This document shows positions 1 through 7,147 of a DNA stretch of 64,000 nt, in pieces (position 1 is the first letter of the stretch; the number at the start of each line of letters is the position of its first letter). The notes beneath the pieces are model-generated. The model searched no databases. It had not been told where the DNA came from and was given only the letters and a program-made list of their open reading frames with translations. The position numbers and the translations under genes are program-made. The DNA is from Bacteroidales bacterium H5. Its GTDB lineage: Bacteria > Bacteroidota > Bacteroidia > Bacteroidales > Muribaculaceae. The stretch is from assembly GCA_001701225.1 (NCBI GenBank), contig DAAQ01000028.1, forward strand, positions 132,400-196,399, in the 5' to 3' direction.

Positions 1-2
1 CG

Positions 3-200
3 GTATCAACAGATAGCCATGATGCGATGTGTTCATGTGTAGGTTGGTTAATAGATAGTGTTGTGATGTTAGTGTTTGCTCGTTATAGAACTCGTAGTGA
101 AATAGGTTATAGATCTGATATAGGTGTAGAGTTACTGCGGTATGTCAGGTCTTGTGCCGACGGTTCTGATTGGAATACAAAGATATGTATAAATAAGTGA
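3..200 (+). CDS. possible 3' end of a gene cut by the window edge
   Basis: One frame is open from the left edge for 65 codons and ends in TGA at 198-200. The encoded tail contains CSCVGWLID and ends in NTKICINK. I recognise no family, and the stretch is AT-rich and has no start inside the window. A 65-codon open run could arise by chance at this composition, so this is only a possible partial gene. Confidence 0.22.
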   Translation, partial: VSTDSHDAMCSCVGWLIDSVVMLVFARYRTRSEIGYRSDIGVELLRYVRSCADGSDWNTKICINK

Positions 201-270
201 GAATGAGTACGATTTACAAATTTTAACTAAAAAATTCCTCCAACTTGTACTTTAGGTGAGAAAAACTGAC

Positions 271-278
271 TAATTTTG
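271..278 (+). promoter_or_regulatory. Bacteroidetes -7 box (TAATTTTG)
   Basis: TAATTTTG matches the TAnnTTTG -7 consensus of the Bacteroidetes primary sigma factor. It lies 7 nt before the ATG at 286, so the transcript would have almost no leader. Confidence 0.55.
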
Positions 279-285
279 CAAACTT

Positions 286-831
286 ATGAAAACCTACCTG
301 AAATATCTGTTCCAGCTCATACTATCGCCACGTCACGGATGGGAAGACATAGAGAAGGGTGACGAGGATGCCGGACATCTGCTGTCATCGGGATACTACC
401 CGCTCATAGCCATAATGGCTGCAAGCGTGTATGTGGGGATGCTGTTTCACAGCCATGCCGAGTTCATCAAGCTTTTTGTCGAGATGGTCGTGCTGTTTGT
501 GGTATATTTCACAGGCTATTTTTTCGGCGTCTTCATGCTGTCTGTCTTTCTCGAACCTATGATCGAGGGACGCTATGACGACAACCGTTGCCGCACGTTT
601 GTTGTTTACACACTGGGGCTGTCGGCACTGATAACAATCCTGTTTCAGTGTCTGCCGGTGACATCGCTGGTGCTCTTCTTCCTGCCGTGCTATGTGGCGC
701 TGGTCGAGTGGAAAGGCACATCCTATATGCGGGTGCTCCCGGAGAAGGTCGGCCTCTTCATGATACTGGCCATCTTCGGCATACTTATGCCCCCCTACGT
801 GTTCTACTATCTTTTCACTCTAATCCTCTGA
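286..831 (+). CDS. Yip1-like small integral membrane protein
   Basis: This 181-residue protein is mostly hydrophobic, with about five membrane segments (roughly residues 38-54, 63-88, 105-122, 124-140 and 155-178) after a short soluble N-terminus containing SPRHGWEDI. The SP-x-x-x-W start followed by helices resembles Yip1-family membrane proteins of Bacteroidetes, whose biochemical role is unknown. smpB begins 12 nt downstream on the same strand, so the two are probably co-transcribed from the -7 box at 271. The family call rests on topology and the N-terminal pattern. Confidence 0.6.
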   Translation: MKTYLKYLFQLILSPRHGWEDIEKGDEDAGHLLSSGYYPLIAIMAASVYVGMLFHSHAEFIKLFVEMVVLFVVYFTGYFFGVFMLSVFLEPMIEGRYDDNRCRTFVVYTLGLSALITILFQCLPVTSLVLFFLPCYVALVEWKGTSYMRVLPEKVGLFMILAIFGILMPPYVFYYLFTLIL

Positions 832-842
832 CACTCTACCCA

Positions 843-1310
843 ATGGCACGCAACAATACGAAACATAAGGAAGTCAATATCAAGAACAAACGCGCCACGT
901 TCGACTTTGCCATCGGCGACACCTACACCGCGGGCCTTGTGCTGACAGGTACCGAGATAAAGTCTATTCGCGACGGCAAGGCATCGCTGGCCGATACGTT
1001 CTGCTATATAGACAACGGTGAGGTATGGGTCAAGAACATGTATGTGGCCGAATACTTTTACGGCTCCTACAACAACCACTCGGCGCGCCGCGACCGTAAG
1101 CTGTTGCTCAACCGCAGGGAGATAGTCAAGCTGCAGAAGAACGGCAAGGAGGCGGGCTATACCATCGTGCCCCTGCGCCTGTTCATCAACGACCGCGGCC
1201 TGGCCAAGCTCGTCATCGGCGTAGCCCGTGGCAAGAAGGAGTTTGACAAACGCCAGTCCATCAAAGACCGCGAGAGCAAACGCGACCTCGCCCGTGTGAT
1301 GCAAAAATGA
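843..1310 (+). CDS. smpB: SsrA-binding protein SmpB
   Basis: SmpB binds tmRNA and delivers it to stalled ribosomes for trans-translation. The 155-residue protein has the expected features: N-terminal KNKRATFDF, the conserved GLVLTGTEIKSIRDGKASL stretch, and the basic C-terminal tail GKKEFDKRQSIKDRESKRDL. The ATG at 843 gives a family-typical length; the frame is open further upstream, but that extension overlaps the preceding gene and looks like a shadow. It probably shares a transcript with the membrane-protein gene ending at 831. The tmRNA gene was not seen here. Confidence 0.96.
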   Translation: MARNNTKHKEVNIKNKRATFDFAIGDTYTAGLVLTGTEIKSIRDGKASLADTFCYIDNGEVWVKNMYVAEYFYGSYNNHSARRDRKLLLNRREIVKLQKNGKEAGYTIVPLRLFINDRGLAKLVIGVARGKKEFDKRQSIKDRESKRDLARVMQK

Positions 1311-1385
1311 GAAATTAGGAATGAGAAATTAGTAATGAGGGGACCTTTCGGCCCTTTTCATTCCTCATTTCTAATTCCTAATTAG
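1311..1385. repeat. AT-rich inverted repeat after smpB
   Basis: Copies of ATTAGGAATGAG-like heptamers at 1311-1340 are mirrored by TCATTCCTCATTTCTAATT at about 1360-1380, around a GC-rich centre. It would form a long hairpin directly after the smpB stop and may end transcription. It pairs in style with the hairpin at 1622-1712. Confidence 0.7.
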
Positions 1386-1390
1386 TCAGA

Positions 1391-1621
1391 GCGCCGGAGG
1401 CGCGGGGATTATCAGGAACCCCATGCGGAGCGTGGGGATAACGAACCCTTCTTATGAATGAGCCTCGGCGAGGCGATGGTATGGTAAATCCGATTTCTGC
1501 AACCATAACATCGCCTCGCCGAGGCTCATAACTCTCTCTGTATTACTGTTCCCCACACTGCGTGTGGGGTTCCTGATAATCCCCGGCCCTCCGGGCCTCT
1601 TCGGGCACTTGTCCGTCGTGC
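1391..1621. repeat. nested palindromic REP-like element
   Basis: Two concentric inverted repeats occur here. The outer arms are a perfect 19-bp match (GGGGATTATCAGGAACCCC at 1404-1422 against its reverse complement at 1566-1584). The inner arms (1458-1485 and 1502-1529) match at 27 of 28 positions around a 16-nt centre and contain CCTCGGCGAGG. Short hairpins such as CCCCACAC-TGC-GTGTGGGG sit between them. The right flank (1590-1621) is partly repeated at 14010-14042. It lies between the convergent smpB and YebC-family genes. Confidence 0.8.
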
Positions 1622-1712
1622 AAGAATTAGAAATGAGGAATGAGGAATTAGTAATGAAGAGATTGGTTGGCTCTCATGATTTCTAATTCCTCATTCCTCA
1701 TTTCTAATTGTA
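1622..1712. repeat. AT-rich inverted repeat after the YebC gene
   Basis: Direct heptamer-like units (AATGAGG, AATTAG) at 1624-1660 are mirrored at 1680-1710. The hairpin abuts the stop codon of the minus-strand YebC-family gene and mirrors the one following smpB. Confidence 0.7.
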
Positions 1713-1715
1713 GAA

Positions 1716-2456
1716 TTATTCGGCGTCTTCTTCCTTCATGTTGTGGAAGACGTTCTGTACGTCCTCGTCGTCCTCGAGCTTGTCGAGGAGCTTGGTGATC
1801 GACTCACGCTGCTCGGGGGTTACCTCCTTGAGCTCGTGGGGGATGCGCTCGAACTCGGACGATACGATCTCGAAGCCGTTCTCCTCGAGATATTTCTGGA
1901 TGGCGGGATAGTCCTCGAAGCCGCCGTAGAGGGCGATAAGTGCGTTCCCTTCCTCGTCCTCGTCCTCCATGAGCTCGTCAACGCCAAAGTCGATAAGCTC
2001 AAGCTCGAGATCCTCGAGGCTCAGGCCGTCCTTGGGTTTGATTTTGAACACAGACTTGTGGTCGAAGAGGAATGTGAGCGAGCCCTGGGTGCCCAGCGAG
2101 CCGCCGTGCTTGGTGAAATATGAGCGTACGTTGGCCACGGTGCGGGTGTTGTTGTCGGTGGCTGCCTCGACGAAGATGGCGATGCCGTGGGGGCCGTATC
2201 CCTCGTAGGTAATCTCCTTGTAGTCGCCGGCGTCCTTGTCGGTGGCCTTCTTGATGGCGCGCTCCACAGTGTCTTTGGGCATGTTGGCTGCCTTGGCATT
2301 CTGCATCAGGGCGCGCAGACGGGGATTGGTCGAGGGATCGGGACCGCCTGCCTTGGCGGCGATAGTGATTTCCTTGCCTATGCGTGTGAATGTACGGGAC
2401 ATGTTGCCCCAGCGTTTGAGCTTACGTGCTTTGCGGTATTCAAATGCTCTTCCCAT
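1716..2456 (-). CDS. YebC/PmpR family protein
   Basis: The YebC/PmpR family comprises DNA-binding regulators and, in some members, factors helping ribosomes through proline stretches. The 246-residue protein has the N-terminal basic region (GRAFEYRKARKLKRW), GKEITIAAKAGG, and NPRLRALMQNAKAANMPKDT followed by ITYEGYGPHGIAI, all characteristic of the family. The C-terminal part is strongly acidic (DEDEEGN, LEDDEDVQ). It lies upstream of nothing in its own direction and is convergent with smpB. Which of the two roles applies cannot be told from sequence. Confidence 0.92.
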   Translation of the reverse strand: MGRAFEYRKARKLKRWGNMSRTFTRIGKEITIAAKAGGPDPSTNPRLRALMQNAKAANMPKDTVERAIKKATDKDAGDYKEITYEGYGPHGIAIFVEAATDNNTRTVANVRSYFTKHGGSLGTQGSLTFLFDHKSVFKIKPKDGLSLEDLELELIDFGVDELMEDEDEEGNALIALYGGFEDYPAIQKYLEENGFEIVSSEFERIPHELKEVTPEQRESITKLLDKLEDDEDVQNVFHNMKEEDAE

Positions 2457-2461
2457 ATATT

Positions 2462-2590
2462 GAGTACAGTTAAAGTTTAAAGATTAAAGTTTATAGTTTA
2501 AAGAGTGGAGATTAGAGATTAAAGATTAAAGTTTAAAGCTCTAGTGGTGAGACCTGTCTCTTTAAACTTTAATCTCTAATCTTTAATCTT
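2462..2590. repeat. AT-rich heptamer repeat with perfect 16-bp inverted repeat
   Basis: AAAGATTAAAGTTTA-type units repeat between the YebC gene start and the pheT stop. AGATTAAAGTTTAAAG at 2523-2538 has a perfect reverse complement at 2560-2575. It may form a terminator-like hairpin after pheT. Similar units occur near 63962. Confidence 0.75.
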
Positions 2591-2591
2591 T

Positions 2592-5078
2592 CTATCTCAG
2601 CTCGGCGCCGAGTTTCTTGGTGAGGTTGTTGATGATTTTGGTCATCACGGCCTCGATCTGCTTGTCCTGCAGGGTCTTCTCGTCGTCCTGGAGGGTGATG
2701 GCGATGGCATACGATTTCTTGCCTTCGGGCAGGTTCTTGCCCTCGTAGACGTCAAAGAGGCTGACAGAGCGCAGCAGCTTGCGCTCGGCCTCGCGCACGG
2801 CATTCTCGACGGCTTCCATGGTCACCGACTTGTCGATGAGCAGCGCCAGGTCGCGCTTGACGGGGAGTGTCTTGGGCAGCGGAGTGTTGGTGACCTTCTT
2901 CTTGATTGAGAGGCCCACGAGCGCATCCCAGTCCAGCTCGGCATAGCATACCTCCTGCTTGATGTCGGCGCGGTTGGCCAGCTTCCTGGCCACGATGCCG
3001 AGCGAGCCGAGCTTCTTGCCCGAGCGGGTGGCGATGTCGATTCCGGCGGCAAGCAGCTCATTGTCCGATTTGGTCAGCTTGAGCTCTGCGGGTATGATGC
3101 CGAGACGGCCGAGGATATTGCCCACGACGCTCTTGAGGTCGTAGACCGTGGCGGCCGATGCGGGGCGAGCCCACGATGCGGGACGGAGCTGGCCGGTGAG
3201 CCAGATGCCGAGACGCTGACCCTGGGTGTAGGGGGCGAGGATGGCGCGCGAGTCGGTGGCGTCGCCGACCTTGTCGGCAGCCTCGGGGTTGTATGTATAG
3301 ACGTTGCCGAACTCAAAGATGGCGAGGTCGGGCTCCTTGCGGTTGATGTTGTGGCCAAGCACCTCGAGACCGCCGAACAGCAGGGTCTGCCGCATCACGT
3401 TGAGGTCGGCGCTCAGGGGGTTGAGCAGCTTGACGCAGTGCGACGCGGGCATCTGCTCCAGACCTTCGTAGAGGGCCTCGGCTGTAAGCGAGTTGTTGAG
3501 TATCTCGTTGAATCCCTCGCCGCACAGCTGCTCGCTGACGAGGGTGCGCAGGCGCTGGTCTTGGTCGTCGCGGCTCTTGAACGATAGCGACGAGTGAAGT
3601 GTGGTCGAGATCTCGACATTGTTATATCCGTAGATGCGCAGCAGGTCCTCGACCACGTCGCAGGGACGTGTCACATCGACACGGTATGTGGGCACCTTGA
3701 CGGTGACCTTCTCGTCGTCGACATCGGTTATCTCCATCTCGAGCGAGCGGAGTATCGAGGTCACGGTGTCGGCGGGGATGTGCTTGCCGATGAGGTCATC
3801 GCAATACTTGAACCCGAGAGTGACCTCGGCGGGGAGTATATCTGTGGGATATATGTCTGTCTCGGGGCCGGTGATGGTGCCTCCGGCAAGCTCCTTGACC
3901 ATCAGCGCGGCCAGTCGCAGCACATATAGGCAGTTGTTGGGGTCGACGCCGCGCTCGAAGCGGAACGACGAGTCGGTGTTGAGGCCCTGGCGGCGTGCGG
4001 TCTTGCGCACGGAGGTGGGGTTGAAATATGCGCTCTCAAGGAAAACGTTGGCCGTCTGCTCGGTGACACCCGAGTCGAGTCCGCCGAACACTCCGGCTAT
4101 GCACATCGGAGCCTCGGTGTTGCATATCATCAGGTCGCGGGCATCGAGGGTGCGCTCGACGCCATCGAGGGTGACGAATTTCTCGCCCTCGCGTGCGTTC
4201 TTCACCACAACCTTGTGTCCGGCAATCTTGTCGGCGTCAAAGCAGTGGAGGGGCTGCCCCATGGCATGGAGCAGATAGTTGGTGATGTCGACAACATTGT
4301 TGATAGGACGGATGCCGATTGTGTTGAGGCGGTCCTTGAGCCATTTGGGTGACTCGGCTACCTTGACACCCTCGACGGTCACGCCGCAATAGCGGGGACA
4401 GGCCTCGGTGTTATCGACCTCGACGGTGATGCCGCCTTCGGATTTCTCGACCTTATAGCTGTCGACCGAGGGGCGGGTCAGTGTGGCCGGGGTGGCGTGT
4501 GTGGCCAGCCATGCCGACAGGTCGCGGGCAACGCCATAGTGCGATGCCGCGTCGATGCGGTTGGGGGTCAGGTCGACCTCGAGCACATAGTCTGAGGTCA
4601 GGCCGTAATATTGTGCGGCGGGTGTGCCGGGAGCAGCCGCGCCCTCGGGGAGCACGATGATGCCGTCGTGCGAGGTGCCGATGCCTATCTCGTCTTCGGC
4701 ACATATCATGCCGAACGACTCGACGCCGCGTATCTTTGACTTCTTTATGGCAAACTCCTTGTCTCCGTCATAGAGTGTTGTGCCTACGGTGGCCACGACC
4801 ACAGTCTGTCCGGCGGCTACATTTGGAGCGCCGCAGACAATCTGGGTCTCCTTGCCGTCGCCCAGGTCGACGGTGGTGATGTGCAGGTGGTCGCTGTCGG
4901 GGTGCTCGACACAGGTCAGTACCTTGCCGACCACTATGCCGCGGAGCCCTCCGCGTATCGACTCGACCTCCTCGACTCCGCCGGTCTCAAGGCCGGTCGA
5001 GGTGAGCGCGGCGGCCACCTCGTCGGGGCTGATGGTGAAATCGAGATATTGTTTGAGCCAATTATATGATATATTCAT
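2592..5078 (-). CDS. pheT: phenylalanine--tRNA ligase beta subunit
   Basis: PheT is the beta chain of the alpha2-beta2 phenylalanyl-tRNA synthetase, which charges tRNA-Phe in the cytoplasm. The protein is 828 residues from MNISYNWLKQYLDF, the typical family N-terminus; upstream in-frame codons add only an uncharacteristic 12-residue extension. Visible domains are the EMAP-like tRNA-binding domain (about 40-150, with HPDSDHLHITTVDLG), the B3/B4 editing region (NNVVDITNYLLHAMGQPLHC), B5, and the C-terminal ferredoxin-fold anticodon domain (SVSLFDVYEGKNLPEGKKS). pheS is not in the window. A -7 box lies at 5112-5119. Confidence 0.97.
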   Translation of the reverse strand: MNISYNWLKQYLDFTISPDEVAAALTSTGLETGGVEEVESIRGGLRGIVVGKVLTCVEHPDSDHLHITTVDLGDGKETQIVCGAPNVAAGQTVVVATVGTTLYDGDKEFAIKKSKIRGVESFGMICAEDEIGIGTSHDGIIVLPEGAAAPGTPAAQYYGLTSDYVLEVDLTPNRIDAASHYGVARDLSAWLATHATPATLTRPSVDSYKVEKSEGGITVEVDNTEACPRYCGVTVEGVKVAESPKWLKDRLNTIGIRPINNVVDITNYLLHAMGQPLHCFDADKIAGHKVVVKNAREGEKFVTLDGVERTLDARDLMICNTEAPMCIAGVFGGLDSGVTEQTANVFLESAYFNPTSVRKTARRQGLNTDSSFRFERGVDPNNCLYVLRLAALMVKELAGGTITGPETDIYPTDILPAEVTLGFKYCDDLIGKHIPADTVTSILRSLEMEITDVDDEKVTVKVPTYRVDVTRPCDVVEDLLRIYGYNNVEISTTLHSSLSFKSRDDQDQRLRTLVSEQLCGEGFNEILNNSLTAEALYEGLEQMPASHCVKLLNPLSADLNVMRQTLLFGGLEVLGHNINRKEPDLAIFEFGNVYTYNPEAADKVGDATDSRAILAPYTQGQRLGIWLTGQLRPASWARPASAATVYDLKSVVGNILGRLGIIPAELKLTKSDNELLAAGIDIATRSGKKLGSLGIVARKLANRADIKQEVCYAELDWDALVGLSIKKKVTNTPLPKTLPVKRDLALLIDKSVTMEAVENAVREAERKLLRSVSLFDVYEGKNLPEGKKSYAIAITLQDDEKTLQDKQIEAVMTKIINNLTKKLGAELR

Positions 5079-5111
5079 GTGGAAGATTGGTTTTTCTTGA
5101 GAATTGACCTG

Positions 5112-5119
5112 CAAATTTA
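5112..5119 (-). promoter_or_regulatory. -7 box upstream of pheT
   Basis: Reads TAAATTTG on the minus strand, matching TAnnTTTG, 33 nt upstream of the pheT ATG. Confidence 0.55.
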
Positions 5120-5203
5120 CGAAATATCCGCTAAATAACCACCTTCACCGCCCCGAAATTTTGCAGAGAGGGGTGGACGCAGATTCTACCTGCAAGTGCA
5201 AAA

Positions 5204-6154
5204 TTAGGCAATAAATTTGAAGAACTCGGCGACTGGGGTTGAAAAACCAAGTTTCAACCTCGGTCGCCTGTTTATTTTAATGATAATCTCCTTGAGCATT
5301 TCGTCGGATATTGCATCAAAGTCTGTTCCTTTTGGGATATATTGCCTTATTAATTTGTTGTGGTATTCGATACATCCCTTTTCCCAGGATGAATAGGGAT
5401 GTGCAAAAAATATTTTGGTTCTCAGTCGCTTGGCTATGAGCAGGTGCTCAGCGAACTCACTGCCGTTATCGGTGGTTATCGACCTGATTTTGCCTATATA
5501 AGGCAGCAGCATGAGAATGACTGTCTGCGCCAGAGCCCCGGCATTCTTTCCCTGTGGCAGTTTACGCGCCAGCGTAAAGTTGGTATTCCTTTCGACCAAT
5601 GTCACGATTGCACCTTTGCCATCCTTTCCGACTATTGTATCCATCTCGAAATCACCCGGAGTGGAGCCATCCCATCCGGCCGGACGCTCATCTATCATGG
5701 TGCGGTTCTGTACCGCCACATACGGAGCCGAGACCTGACGCTTCCGATGTTTGAGCTGATGGCGACAATGCTTCCAGAGCTCTCCGCCATTTTTTCTGTC
5801 TGCGCGGATATAGGCATAAATCGTTTCCACGCATACACTTTTCCTGCCTTGCTTGCGTAACCATCCTGCGATCTGGGCCGGAGACCATTGTTCCTCACTC
5901 ATTTTAGTGCGGATGAAATTACGTATTTCAAGCGTCAAATTCCTGTAGTTCTGCAATCTGCGTTGCCGGTCGGCGGCCTTTGACTGCGCCTTTTGCCAGT
6001 GGTAGCCGCGTAGACAACTGTTACGCTTCAACTCTCTGCAGAGGGTAGATTGCGACACTCCTATGGTCTGCGCAATCTCTTTTCTGCTCTTTTTTTGCCG
6101 GAGTAACACATCTATTGTGTATCTTTGCTCCGCGGTTAGGTGATTATATTTCAT
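5204..6154 (-). CDS. IS30 family transposase
   Basis: The 316-residue DDE transposase has the IS30 layout. An N-terminal helix-turn-helix (HLTAEQRYTIDVLLRQ, then IAQTIGVSQSTLCRELKRN) is followed by a catalytic core with DFEMDTIVG (first Asp), SITTDNGSEFAEH (second Asp) and the downstream Glu in YSSWEKGCIEYHNKLIRQYIP. All three acidic residues are present and the frame is intact, so the element may still be active. The start is only 11 nt from a -7 box, so transcripts should be nearly leaderless. Confidence 0.95.
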   Translation of the reverse strand: MKYNHLTAEQRYTIDVLLRQKKSRKEIAQTIGVSQSTLCRELKRNSCLRGYHWQKAQSKAADRQRRLQNYRNLTLEIRNFIRTKMSEEQWSPAQIAGWLRKQGRKSVCVETIYAYIRADRKNGGELWKHCRHQLKHRKRQVSAPYVAVQNRTMIDERPAGWDGSTPGDFEMDTIVGKDGKGAIVTLVERNTNFTLARKLPQGKNAGALAQTVILMLLPYIGKIRSITTDNGSEFAEHLLIAKRLRTKIFFAHPYSSWEKGCIEYHNKLIRQYIPKGTDFDAISDEMLKEIIIKINRRPRLKLGFSTPVAEFFKFIA

Positions 6155-6164
6155 TTTAGCAACA

Positions 6165-6172
6165 CAAAGTTA
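6165..6172 (-). promoter_or_regulatory. -7 box of the IS30 transposase
   Basis: Reads TAACTTTG on the minus strand, 10 nt before the transposase ATG and inside the right end of the element. Confidence 0.6.
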
Positions 6173-6182
6173 CTTAATCGCA

Positions 6183-6206
6183 GGGAGACTTCGGTCTCCT
6201 TTTTTT
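6183..6206 (+). terminator. UUCG-tetraloop terminator inside the IS right end
   Basis: GGAGAC-TTCG-GTCTCC (6184-6199) followed by seven T residues is a textbook intrinsic terminator on the plus strand. It points out of the element, antisense to the transposase, and would stop plus-strand transcripts that cross the insertion. Confidence 0.75.
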
Positions 6207-6244
6207 GTGTTGCAGGTAATTTCCGGTGAAAAATCCGTTAATCG

Positions 6245-6310
6245 GTGGTGCGCTCAACGGGGGCTTGCTCAGCCCCCTCGGCGCGCGGCCTTCCCCTGAG
6301 GAGGAGTGAG
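6245..6310. repeat. short GC-rich palindromic element
   Basis: GGGGGC (6259-6264) and GCCCCC (6272-6277) form a hairpin within a GC-rich segment between the IS and higA. It resembles in style the GC-rich cores at 1391-1621 and 14010-14100. Possibly another member of that dispersed family. Confidence 0.35.
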
Positions 6311-6357
6311 GAAATGTCCGTTGCACTTCTTATTGGAATTTTCCGGGTCGGAAGGAG

Positions 6358-6705
6358 TCAGAGAAATGCGGCAATCTGTCTTATTTTGTTTATCCGTGCC
6401 AGAAAGGACGAATCAGAAAGGGCTATCTGTTTGTTATAGTCAGACTGTAGCTTGAGCCAGAGGTCTGCTTCTATGCCGAGTGCCGCCTCGAACAGAAGGG
6501 CATATTCGGTGCTTACGGCACGTTTGCCGTTGAGCACCTCGTTGAGCACTGAGGCGGGAATGCCAATCTCTGCTGCAAGTGCTTTCTGCGATATTCCGCG
6601 ATATTCAATCTCATCCTTTATCATCTCGCCGGGATGTATTGCCTGGCTTGGAGTGAGGTTGTTGGCTATCATCCTGGGGTCAAGCCCTTTTATCGAAACT
6701 TCCAT
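6358..6705 (-). CDS. higA: HigA-family antitoxin (XRE helix-turn-helix)
   Basis: The 115-residue protein begins with a short leader, then IHPGEMIKDEIEYRGISQKALAAE, the classic HigA entry into an HTH_3 domain (about residues 22-82), with IPASVLNEVLNGKRAVS as the recognition region. HigA antitoxins bind and neutralise the HigB mRNA interferase and repress their own operon. The gene follows the toxin gene by 6 nt, which is the toxin-first order typical of higBA. Confidence 0.92.
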   Translation of the reverse strand: MEVSIKGLDPRMIANNLTPSQAIHPGEMIKDEIEYRGISQKALAAEIGIPASVLNEVLNGKRAVSTEYALLFEAALGIEADLWLKLQSDYNKQIALSDSSFLARINKIRQIAAFL

Positions 6706-6711
6706 CTGTGG

Positions 6712-7029
6712 CTATTTATAATGGTTTGACAATTCGATGACATTACATATTGTGAGAATCGGTTCCTCTCCTGTCTGTGTCACCGTAAACTCAACACGAT
6801 ATTGGTCGTTGACCCGTATCGAGGAGATTCCGGCCCTATCGCCTTTCAGAACCTCGTAATTCAGGGATCTGATGGCCCATAGAGCCTCGATTGATGACGA
6901 TCTCTTCAAGAACAATATTACCTTCTGGTAGCGCCTGATGATGTCAGGTTGAAAGCGGTGTTTTTTGTCTTTAGTCTTTCCTGTCTCAAAGAGGTCTCTC
7001 AGGTAATCCTTTTCAAAATGGACTATCAT
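6712..7029 (-). CDS. higB: RelE/HigB-type toxin
   Basis: The 105-residue basic protein of the RelE/ParE superfamily shows the family core RRYQKVILFLKRSSSIEALWAIRSLNYEVLKGDRAG and the end strand VNDQYRVEFTV. HigB toxins are ribosome-dependent mRNA endonucleases. The partner antitoxin starts 6 nt downstream. A -7 box at 7046-7053 probably drives both genes and is a likely site of HigA autorepression. Confidence 0.9.
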   Translation of the reverse strand: MIVHFEKDYLRDLFETGKTKDKKHRFQPDIIRRYQKVILFLKRSSSIEALWAIRSLNYEVLKGDRAGISSIRVNDQYRVEFTVTQTGEEPILTICNVIELSNHYK

Positions 7030-7045
7030 CTTAGAAATAACACTG

Positions 7046-7053
7046 CAAAGTTA
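7046..7053 (-). promoter_or_regulatory. -7 box of higBA
   Basis: Reads TAACTTTG on the minus strand, 16 nt upstream of the higB ATG. Confidence 0.6.
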
Positions 7054-7147
7054 ATGAAAGTTTCTCTGATTCGCAAATTTGATAATCCGTTGCGTGAATC
7101 TTTTGTGTTGCTGAAATTTGGTGAGCCGGGGTAGTCGGATGCGGGCC

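Larger units (their letters stand above)
5187..6218 (-). mobile_element. IS30-family insertion sequence
   Basis: An element of about 1.03 kb holds one transposase. Its ends share inverted TACCTGCAA (5187-5195 and, inverted, 6210-6218), and the similarity continues imperfectly inward (GTGCAAAA against CACAAAAA). I could not assign a clear target duplication: left flank GATTC, right flank ATTTC. It separates pheT from higBA. Confidence 0.8.

Noticed and set aside
5164..5187. Target-site duplication of the IS30 element
   Set aside because: GATTC on the left and ATTTC on the right are similar but not a clean short duplication, so none is claimed.
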